Part shown: in pieces, positions 1-5,304 of the stretch | Layout: every line of letters starts with the position of its first letter | Position numbering within the stretch: position 1 is the stretch's first letter | From: Symbiobacteriaceae bacterium | Lineage (GTDB): Bacteria; Bacillota; JAAYKD01; WRDA01 | Direction of reading: 5' to 3' | NCBI GenBank assembly: GCA_009779515.1 | Contig: WREE01000141.1 | Location: 1 to 5,430 of the forward strand | Length of the DNA stretch: 5,430 nucleotides | The notes under the pieces: generated by a model | What the model was told of the DNA's origin: nothing | The model's input: the letters and a program-made list of their open reading frames with translations, nothing else | The model's database searches: none | Position numbers and translations under genes: made by a program

Positions 1-312
1 ACCGTGCAGGTGCAAAACAACGGTTTCCTTACCACGGCAGCCAGTAACAAAGCTATTGCCATCCGGGCTGTCCGCCCCGACCATGTCTCCCTAACAGGCG
101 CCGAAGTGGTGAACGGCAAGGAACGCCAGGAGATAGGCTTCCTCCAAGGCTTTGGCAGCGCCCATAACGAACGGGGTGGCGGTGGCTCTCTGGCGCAAAG
201 CAGCGCTCGGGTCTCCTGGATTGTGCGTGCCCCCGCTGGCACCCAGCTTTCTCTCACCTTACACTCTACCAGGGGTGGCATCAAACGGCAAAAAGTTATC
301 TTGGGAAGCTAA
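1..312 (+). CDS. C-terminal part of a probable M14-family zinc carboxypeptidase (5' end outside window)
   Basis: The reading frame is open from the first base to a TAA at 310-312, giving 103 visible residues; it is the tail of a longer protein, so the GTG at 4 is not taken as a start. The visible part resembles the beta-rich C-terminal region found after the catalytic domain in many bacterial M14 metallocarboxypeptidases: a segment around NNGFLTTAASNKA, a conserved RP pair (residues 24-25), a GKERQEIGFLQG-like strand, and a closing WIVRAPAGT stretch followed by an RGG turn. None of the zinc ligands or the catalytic Glu lies in the window, so activity cannot be judged. A glycine-rich loop (ERGGGGS) sits in the middle. 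The stop lies 22 bases before the next start, which suggests one transcript. The family call rests on remembered similarity of the tail only; another secreted or cytoplasmic hydrolase with an appended beta domain is possible. Confidence 0.45.
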   Translation, partial: TVQVQNNGFLTTAASNKAIAIRAVRPDHVSLTGAEVVNGKERQEIGFLQGFGSAHNERGGGGSLAQSSARVSWIVRAPAGTQLSLTLHSTRGGIKRQKVILGS

Positions 313-317
313 AGATC

Positions 318-325
318 AGGGAGGA
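318..325 (+). promoter_or_regulatory. Ribosome binding site of the COG1751-like gene
   Basis: AGGGAGGA ends nine bases before the ATG at 335. It decides the start: the frame stays open upstream to an ATG at 152, but that start lies deep inside the preceding gene and lacks a comparable site. Confidence 0.8.
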
Positions 326-334
326 CGACTCAAT

Positions 335-883
335 ATGATATTTGCCCAAACTGGAACCGAAAACACCACTGCCACCGTGGAGCTGGTTGTTAAAACTGCT
401 CGCGAAAAGGGTATCAAGCAAATTGTTATCGCCTCCACCGCTGGCACCGTAGGCAAGGCTTTTCTTCCTTATGCCCGAGAGTTCCATATAGTCTGTGTAG
501 GGCACGCTTACTACTTCCGCCCGGAAACCCCCAACACGATGAGTGACGAAACCCAGCAAGAGCTTCGCGACGGGGGGATCCACCTCTTCTTTGGCAGCCA
601 TGTGCTCTCTGGCGTCGAGCGGGGGCTTTCCAGCAAAATGCAGGGGGTTTACCCGGCGGAGCTTATGGCCCACACTCTCAGAATGTTCGGCGCCGGCACT
701 AAAGTAGGCGTTGAATGTGCGGTCATGGCTCTGGATGCTGGTCTTATCCAGCCGGGACCTACCATCTCGGTAGGTGGAACCGGTCGCGGCGCCGACACGG
801 CCATTATCCTCTCCCCTGCCAGCGCTAGTCGTATCTTGGATACCAAAATTCACGAAATTCTCTGCAAACCAGGCTTTTATTAG
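335..883 (+). CDS. Stand-alone pyruvate-kinase alpha/beta (C-terminal-like) domain protein, COG1751 type
   Basis: This 182-residue protein has the full length of the stand-alone family related to the C-terminal allosteric domain of pyruvate kinase. It lacks the catalytic barrel, so it is not itself a pyruvate kinase; its biochemical role is unknown. Family marks are visible in order: an N-terminal TENTTATVELV helix start (residues 8-18), the strand IKQIVIASTAGTVG (27-40), a GVERGLSSKMQGVYPAE segment (93-109), then LRMFGAGTKVGVECAVMALDAGLI (from 115), and the glycine-rich GGTGRGADTAIILSPA near 147-162, a likely phosphate or effector-binding loop by analogy with the pyruvate kinase domain. No signal peptide or membrane segment is seen, so it is probably cytoplasmic. 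The start is fixed by the ribosome binding site. It follows the M14-like gene by 22 bases and ends just before a strong terminator, so the two probably close one operon. Confidence 0.85.
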   Translation: MIFAQTGTENTTATVELVVKTAREKGIKQIVIASTAGTVGKAFLPYAREFHIVCVGHAYYFRPETPNTMSDETQQELRDGGIHLFFGSHVLSGVERGLSSKMQGVYPAELMAHTLRMFGAGTKVGVECAVMALDAGLIQPGPTISVGGTGRGADTAIILSPASASRILDTKIHEILCKPGFY

Positions 884-909
884 AACACCACCCACCCCTC
901 GCACCTCAT

Positions 910-957
910 AAAAACACCTCTCCCTGGCTGGTATCTCTACCAGGGAGAGGTGTTTTT
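910..957 (+). terminator. Strong intrinsic terminator after the COG1751-like gene
   Basis: An 18-bp stem without mismatch pairs 910-927 with 940-957 around a 12-base loop. The left arm begins with five A and the right arm ends in five T, so the hairpin could act in both directions. It lies 26 bases after the stop at 881-883 and isolates the upstream operon from the nucleotidyltransferase gene. Confidence 0.93.
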
Positions 958-998
958 CGTGATCTTGATGAAACTCTATTTCAGAAAATAAGTGCCGA

Positions 999-1027
999 TT
1001 TAACAAAAATATTTGAAGGAATAATCT
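999..1027 (+). promoter_or_regulatory. Candidate sigma-A-type promoter of the nucleotidyltransferase gene
   Basis: TTTAAC (999-1004) and TAATCT (1022-1027) are separated by 17 bases in an AT-rich stretch (about 965-1030) just after the terminator. Both hexamers match the consensus only in part. A promoter is expected here because the upstream operon is terminated, but this exact placement is tentative. Confidence 0.3.
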
Positions 1028-1047
1028 TCTTCTGTAGGGAAGTAGGC

Positions 1048-1093
1048 AGGGGCTTTCGTCGGCTTACTCAGGGCGCCCCTTACCTCATTAAGG
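1048..1093 (+). other. Two overlapping leader stem-loops before the nucleotidyltransferase gene
   Basis: AGGGGC (1048-1053) can pair with GCCCCT (1075-1080). CCTTA (1078-1082) can pair with TAAGG (1089-1093) around a six-base loop. The two stems share 1078-1080 and exclude each other. No known riboswitch class is recognised, and short stems like these can arise by chance. Confidence 0.3.
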
Positions 1094-1113
1094 TCTTAGA
1101 GAGAGTGATAGCG

Positions 1114-2025
1114 ATGACCCAGCGGGAAAAGCACCAAGCAGCTCTAGACAGTTTTGTCGCCCAGGTTAAAGATGACCCCAATGTCATGGTTTTGCTCCTG
1201 GCAGGAAGCCTCTCCTATGGTGAAGTTTGGGCGAAGAGCGACATCGACCTCACCATGCTGGTGCGAGATGGCTCCATCTCCCAAAATTTAACCCTGGTGG
1301 TCGATAGCGACGGTATAGACATTGTCCTCACCCTGGAAGAGTTGAGCCGCTTTAAGGGAAGAATCCAATCCTGGGTTGGCGGCGACTACACCCATAACTA
1401 TTTCGCTAAGGGGACAGTTATCTTTAGTCGCGATGCATCTTTTGCCAGCTTTTTTAACGACGCTCGTCGCCTGGGCAAGGAAGACGCTATTCTTGCCTTT
1501 CTCAGCCGCGGTTCGGACTTAATTCATCAGATGCATCGGGTTGAAAAATGGGTAACCATCTACGGAGACCTGCTCTACGCTCAGCGCTTTTTGCAGTGGT
1601 GCTGCACCGAGGTAGCTCATATGGTCTTGCTGCAGCACGGTGAAACACCTACGCGGGAGTCTATACGCCGCGCTCTGGAACTGGAACCTTTGCTGATGCA
1701 GGAGCTTTATATTATCCCCAGCACCACTTTCATGAGCAAAGAGGAGTTACTACACAGTTTGCAAATTATCAACGACTACCTAACCTTACACCAAAAATGG
1801 TGGTCAAGTCCTATCCTACAGCTGCTTAGCGATGGTGAGATTAAAACCGAATCCCACATCTGCAAATACTTACGCATCCCAAGCGGCATGTTAGGTTGGT
1901 TGGCAGAGAAGGGGGTTATCGATCGCCTGGTGGAGCCGTCGCGACTTTTCAAAAAAAGCAAAACGGTGGTCGAAGAAATTGCCTATGTATTCGTGGGTAA
2001 TCCCCCAGCAGAACTCAGGGCTTGA
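1114..2025 (+). CDS. Pol-beta-superfamily nucleotidyltransferase with probable C-terminal winged helix
   Basis: The 303-residue protein probably transfers a nucleotide from an NTP to a small molecule or macromolecule; the acceptor cannot be read from sequence. Counting from the ATG at 1114, the signature GS (31-32) is followed by DID (Asp43, Asp45), and IDIVL supplies the likely third metal-binding Asp69, so the active site looks intact. Residues about 120-230 are helical and resemble the substrate-side domain of antibiotic nucleotidyltransferases. Residues about 232-295, with a TESHICKYLRIPSGMLGWL helix pair and a VIDRLVEPSR strand-turn, look like a winged helix. A GTG at 1105 would add three residues, but the purine run AGAGAGAG (1098-1105) is spaced eight bases from the ATG and abuts the GTG, so the ATG is preferred. 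Likely cytoplasmic. Drug adenylyltransferase, toxin or regulator are all open; no resistance family is claimed. Confidence 0.8.
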   Translation: MTQREKHQAALDSFVAQVKDDPNVMVLLLAGSLSYGEVWAKSDIDLTMLVRDGSISQNLTLVVDSDGIDIVLTLEELSRFKGRIQSWVGGDYTHNYFAKGTVIFSRDASFASFFNDARRLGKEDAILAFLSRGSDLIHQMHRVEKWVTIYGDLLYAQRFLQWCCTEVAHMVLLQHGETPTRESIRRALELEPLLMQELYIIPSTTFMSKEELLHSLQIINDYLTLHQKWWSSPILQLLSDGEIKTESHICKYLRIPSGMLGWLAEKGVIDRLVEPSRLFKKSKTVVEEIAYVFVGNPPAELRA

Positions 2026-2083
2026 GAGAGCCTAGACCAGCTAGTGCTTCCAATACTACATTTTCCCGAGAACAGACCTTAAT

Positions 2084-2111
2084 TCGCCTAAAGAGCGCAC
2101 TCTTAAGGCGA
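2084..2111 (+). other. Leader stem-loop 1 of the uvrA-like gene
   Basis: TCGCCT (2084-2089) pairs with AGGCGA (2106-2111); after one A/A mismatch, AAGAG (2091-2095) pairs with CTCTT (2100-2104) around a CGCA tetraloop. Total: 11 bp with one mismatch. It directly abuts the terminator-like stem that follows. An alternative 6-bp pairing, CCTTAA (2077-2082) with TTAAGG (2103-2108), uses the same 3' arm. Confidence 0.6.
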
Positions 2112-2147
2112 GAGGCTGAAGACTCGATCATCAGCTTCAATATTTTT
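2112..2147 (+). terminator. Intrinsic terminator or attenuator ahead of the uvrA-like gene
   Basis: GAGGCTGA (2112-2119) pairs with TCAGCTTC (2131-2138), eight pairs with one G-U, around an 11-base loop, and is followed by AATATTTTT (2139-2147). It could simply end the nucleotidyltransferase transcript. However, the ribosome binding sequence of the next gene starts five bases after the T-run, leaving no room for a promoter in between. Transcripts reaching the uvrA-like gene must therefore pass through it, so it would act as an attenuator or leaky terminator. Confidence 0.6.
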
Positions 2148-2151
2148 CATT

Positions 2152-2160
2152 GAGAGGAGG
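2152..2160 (+). promoter_or_regulatory. Strong but distant Shine-Dalgarno sequence of the uvrA-like gene
   Basis: GAGAGGAGG is the best match to the 16S anti-Shine-Dalgarno sequence in this region, yet the first in-frame ATG is at 2211. The frame from the TGA at 2151-2153 down to 2211 has no ATG, GTG or TTG. Linear spacing is 50 bases, far beyond normal, unless the hairpin at 2162-2206 is folded. Confidence 0.6.
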
Positions 2161-2161
2161 A

Positions 2162-2206
2162 GCGCCGTTTCCTCCCCAGGGCTAATGCCAGGGGTCTCCA
2201 CGGCGC
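2162..2206 (+). other. Long hairpin between Shine-Dalgarno sequence and start codon
   Basis: GCGCCGT (2162-2168) pairs perfectly with ACGGCGC (2200-2206). Above a symmetrical 5x5 internal loop, CCCC (2174-2177) pairs with GGGG (2191-2194), and GGC (2180-2182) pairs with GCC (2187-2189) around a TAAT loop. The base of the stem is one base after the Shine-Dalgarno sequence and four bases before the ATG at 2211, so folding brings the two to an effective spacing of five bases. There is no T-run after it, so it is not a terminator. Confidence 0.65.
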
Positions 2207-2210
2207 GTAT

Positions 2211-5174
2211 ATGATGAGTGGACACTCCGGCTCTCCGAACCTCAGCTCTCCCCTACGCACCTCTATTGAAGTCATCGGTGCTAAGGAAAATAACCTCAAA
2301 GATATTACCGTTGAAATACCCCGGGACAAAATAACCGTGATTACCGGTGTTTCCGGTTCGGGAAAGTCTTCTTTAGCTTTCGATACCATCTACGGTGAAG
2401 CCCAGCGTCGCTTTCTGGACTCCGTCTCCAACTTCGCCAAACGGCGCATTGGGCAAGTGAAGAAACCTAATGTCACCTACGTCCGGGGGCTTTCCCCTGT
2501 TATTGCTATTGAACAAAAGAAAGCTAATCACAACCCTCGTTCCACCGTGGGAACAGTTACCGATATCAATGACTACCTGCGTCTCCTTTTCGCTACCGTT
2601 GGCGTGGGTAGCTGCCCCCTCTGCGGCGCTGAACTGCATGCGGTTAATGCGTCCCAGTTGGGGGAGTATATCTGTAGCCTGCCGCCTGGCACCACTGTGG
2701 ACTTGCTAAGTTCAGCCGAGCGGGTCTACGGTGAAGACTACGATTTCCTCCTGGAGAAGATCCGTAAAAAAGGTTACAAACGGTTGCTTATTAACGATCA
2801 ACCTTACGACCTTGCTGATAAAGACGAAACTTTAGATGAAAATATAGATTACCATATCGAAATAGTGCTAGAGAGCTTCCAAGCCAGCGGGGCTATCTAT
2901 ATGCAAGTGGTCAAAAGTATTGAAGCAATTATGTCCACTCTGGAAGATGATATATACCTTCGACTAAAAATAACCGCAAATAGGGACTCTGACTCTGCCT
3001 CTACCAGAGGCTCCCAGCCCAACAGCAGGCGTGATAAAGACAATAATTTTACCCACTTTGGCTGCCCTGAGCATCTCTATCTGCTCCTGGAAACTAACGC
3101 CCACCACTTCTCCTTCAATGTGCCTGCTTCTGCTTGTGAAACCTGTTTGGGGGTGGGAACCTCCCATACCGTGGAGCCAAGCTTCCTGGTGGTTAACCCG
3201 GAGAAGAGCATCATGAAAGGAGCTTTGCACTCTGTCCTGTTCAACACTTCCAGCCAGAGTAGCTACCGCTTTGTTATCGCCTACAGCCTGGCACAAAAGT
3301 ATAATTTTTCTCTAGACACACCCTTTCATCTCTACAGCGAAGAGATTCGTGACCTCCTTTTTTATGGTACCAAAGGAGAGACTTTGCCGATGGTGCAACC
3401 CCCCTTCGTGGAGAAACGCAACTGGTTGGTGGGGCGGGACCGAGCCTTTCGTGGCTATGTCAACGACCTGGAGCGCTGGTACCGCAACTATCTCCGCCAC
3501 TCCGGTAATGCTGACACCCACGAACCTACTTTCGTTAAAAGCCTGATGATCGAAAAGACTTGCCCCGCCTGTGGCGGCGCCAGGTTAAAGTCCTCCAGAT
3601 TGAAAGTAACTATAGGTGGCAAGAATATTTACGAACTCTGCTGCCTGCAGTTTCCCGAGCTGATCGACTTTTTACACCAGCAAACCTTCCCTGCCAAGCA
3701 AAAAGTAATAGCTGAATCCATTATCCGGGAGGTTACCACCCGCTTGCAACTCCTGGTAGATATCGGTTTGGACTACCTCTCGCTGGGACGCCGCAGCGAT
3801 TCTATTTCCGGCGGGGAAATGCAGCGGATTAAAATGTCCACCCAGATTTCCAGCGAACTGATGGGCATGCTTTATGTCATGGATGAGCCTACCATCGGCT
3901 TACACCCACGGGATTCCGCCCGAGCTATTAACATCCTGCGCAAACTGCGGGATATTGGCAACACGGTAATTGTCGTCGAACACGACTTGGACACCATCCG
4001 CAGCGCCGACTATCTCATCGAAGTAGGTCCCGGCGCCGGTATCCACGGGGGAGAGATCATAGCTTGTGGTAGTCCCGAGGAGTTCACAGCGGCTCCCCAT
4101 TGCCTGACTGGAGCCTACCTGCGAGGCGCCAAACAGATACCCCTTCCCACCGTACGCCGTAAAGTCGGCGATGCTTGTATCACCTTACAGGGTGCCAAGG
4201 AGAATAACTTGAAAGATATCACCCTGGATATTCCTCTCGGGCTCTTCGTCTGTATCACCGGAGTATCCGGGTCAGGAAAGTCCACTCTGGTGTTTGAGAC
4301 CCTGGCTAAAAATTTGGAGGTGCTGCAACGCCAGGCACGTATCGTCCCCGGCCAGTTGGATTTCATTTTCGGTTACGAGGAGATCAGCCATGTAGTCATC
4401 ATCGATCAATCCCCTATCGGGCGGAACTCCAAATCCAACCCGGCTACTTACGTGGGGATCTACGACCGTATTCGCCACCTCCTCGCTAATACGGCGGAGG
4501 CTGTTGCCCGAGGCTATACCCCTCTCGATTTCAGTCTCACCCATGCCAACGGTACGCGCTGTGAACACTGTAGCGGTGATGGCATCATCGTGACTAACCT
4601 ACAGTTCATGGCCGATATCGAAACAGTTTGCCCTGTGTGTAAAGGCAACCGCTTTTCGGCAGAGGGTATGGAAATTTCCTATAACGGCAAAAATATTGCC
4701 GAAGTGCTGCAGATGACTGTCGAAGAAGCTCTGATCTTCTTCGCCGATCAACGACTGATCAAGCACAAACTGGGCATCATGCAGGAGCTGGGTTTAGGTT
4801 ACATGACCTTAGGCCAGAGCGCCACCACCCTCTCCGGGGGCGAAGCTCAGCGGATAAAGCTCTCCTACGAACTGGGTAAAATTAAACGAGGAAGCCACAA
4901 CCTCTATATTCTTGATGAACCTACCACCGGTCTCCATTGCGCTGATATCGAAAACCTCTTGGCTTCTTTGCAGAAGCTGGTAGACCAGGGACATTCGGTA
5001 ATTGTCGTCGAGCATAACCTGGACGTGATTAAATCGGCAGACTACCTTATCGATTTAGGTCCCGAAGGGGGTAAAAACGGTGGCTATGTGGTGGCTACCG
5101 GCACTCCCGAGGAGGTAGCTCAAGTTGCCCACTCCTACACCGGCAAATATTTACAGCAGGTATTGGGCAGCTAG
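2211..5174 (+). CDS. UvrA-like twin-ATPase protein (excinuclease ABC subunit A paralogue)
   Basis: The 987-residue protein has the full UvrA architecture: canonical UvrA binds damaged DNA as a dimer and loads UvrB. Half 1: Walker A GVSGSGKSS (46-54), an NHNPRSTVGT motif (106-115), a UvrB-binding-like insert (about 139-250), a hydrophilic linker (257-282), a first zinc module, a CPACGGARL element (451-459), signature SISGGEMQRI (531-540), Walker B with DEP 558-560 and switch His591. Half 2: Walker A 684-692, a complete zinc module (Cys784, 787, 807, 810), signature LSGGEAQRI (874-882), Walker B with DEP 902-904 and His935. Departures from housekeeping UvrA are a CxxH pair (Cys285, His288) in the first zinc module, GGEM instead of GGEA in signature 1, GRNSKSNPATY where GRTPRSNPATY is usual, and an N-terminal extension of about 17 residues. 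With no uvrB or uvrC nearby, a paralogue in damage or drug tolerance is favoured over the main uvrA. The ATG at 2211 is followed by a second at 2214. Confidence 0.88.
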   Translation: MMSGHSGSPNLSSPLRTSIEVIGAKENNLKDITVEIPRDKITVITGVSGSGKSSLAFDTIYGEAQRRFLDSVSNFAKRRIGQVKKPNVTYVRGLSPVIAIEQKKANHNPRSTVGTVTDINDYLRLLFATVGVGSCPLCGAELHAVNASQLGEYICSLPPGTTVDLLSSAERVYGEDYDFLLEKIRKKGYKRLLINDQPYDLADKDETLDENIDYHIEIVLESFQASGAIYMQVVKSIEAIMSTLEDDIYLRLKITANRDSDSASTRGSQPNSRRDKDNNFTHFGCPEHLYLLLETNAHHFSFNVPASACETCLGVGTSHTVEPSFLVVNPEKSIMKGALHSVLFNTSSQSSYRFVIAYSLAQKYNFSLDTPFHLYSEEIRDLLFYGTKGETLPMVQPPFVEKRNWLVGRDRAFRGYVNDLERWYRNYLRHSGNADTHEPTFVKSLMIEKTCPACGGARLKSSRLKVTIGGKNIYELCCLQFPELIDFLHQQTFPAKQKVIAESIIREVTTRLQLLVDIGLDYLSLGRRSDSISGGEMQRIKMSTQISSELMGMLYVMDEPTIGLHPRDSARAINILRKLRDIGNTVIVVEHDLDTIRSADYLIEVGPGAGIHGGEIIACGSPEEFTAAPHCLTGAYLRGAKQIPLPTVRRKVGDACITLQGAKENNLKDITLDIPLGLFVCITGVSGSGKSTLVFETLAKNLEVLQRQARIVPGQLDFIFGYEEISHVVIIDQSPIGRNSKSNPATYVGIYDRIRHLLANTAEAVARGYTPLDFSLTHANGTRCEHCSGDGIIVTNLQFMADIETVCPVCKGNRFSAEGMEISYNGKNIAEVLQMTVEEALIFFADQRLIKHKLGIMQELGLGYMTLGQSATTLSGGEAQRIKLSYELGKIKRGSHNLYILDEPTTGLHCADIENLLASLQKLVDQGHSVIVVEHNLDVIKSADYLIDLGPEGGKNGGYVVATGTPEEVAQVAHSYTGKYLQQVLGS
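3964..3979 (+). repeat. Internal 16-base direct repeat, copy 1 (copy 2 at 4996-5011)
   Basis: CGGTAATTGTCGTCGA is identical at 3964-3979 and 4996-5011. Both copies encode the VIVVEH strand before the switch histidine of each ATPase half, so the repeat reflects the ancient duplication of the protein plus shared codon choice, not a mobile element. Confidence 0.8.
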
Positions 5175-5187
5175 CACCCTTGCATGG

Positions 5188-5258
5188 TGGCAACCGTGCC
5201 AACTTCTTAAAAAGGTTTTGAGATTGACCGGTGTCCCTCCAGGGAGGATTCTCCTTTT
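5188..5258 (+). terminator. Weak terminator-like stems after the uvrA-like gene
   Basis: TGGCA (5188-5192) pairs with TGCCA (5197-5201) around an ACCG loop, with only a scattered T-run after it (5216-5219). Further on, AGGGAG (5241-5246) can pair with CTCCTT (5251-5256), with one G-U, around GATT, ending in TTTT (5255-5258), two of which lie in the stem. Neither is convincing alone; together they mark the likely 3' end of the transcript. Confidence 0.3.
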
Positions 5259-5284
5259 GACATCTTGAAGCTAAATCGTACCAA
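5257..5284 (+). promoter_or_regulatory. Possible promoter ahead of the M55 peptidase gene
   Basis: A perfect TTGACA (5257-5262) stands 16 bases before a weak TACCAA (5279-5284). Start of transcription would fall near 5291, just before the ribosome binding site at 5293, giving a very short leader. The -35 box is good, but the poor -10 makes this uncertain. Confidence 0.25.
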
Positions 5285-5292
5285 TAACAAAC

Positions 5293-5299
5293 GGAGGTG
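5293..5299 (+). promoter_or_regulatory. Ribosome binding site of the M55 peptidase gene
   Basis: GGAGGTG lies five bases before the ATG at 5305 and fixes that start. Confidence 0.85.
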
Positions 5300-5304
5300 C
5301 CTTT

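Noticed and set aside
152..334. Longer version of the COG1751-like gene starting at the ATG at 152.
   Set aside because: It would overlap the preceding gene by 161 bases, lacks a good ribosome binding site, and the added residues resemble no family member; homology begins at the start at 335, which has a strong site.
296..1006. Long minus-strand open frame opposite the COG1751-like gene.
   Set aside because: It is antisense to a clear family protein, runs through the terminator hairpin, and its translation shows no recognisable domain.
2162..2206. Intrinsic terminator reading of the 2162-2206 hairpin.
   Set aside because: The stem is followed by GTATATGATG, without a T-run, and lies directly before the start codon.
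5175..5304. T-box or other known riboswitch before the M55 gene.
   Set aside because: Some short dyads exist, but I see no T-box sequence, specifier loop or other known conserved core.
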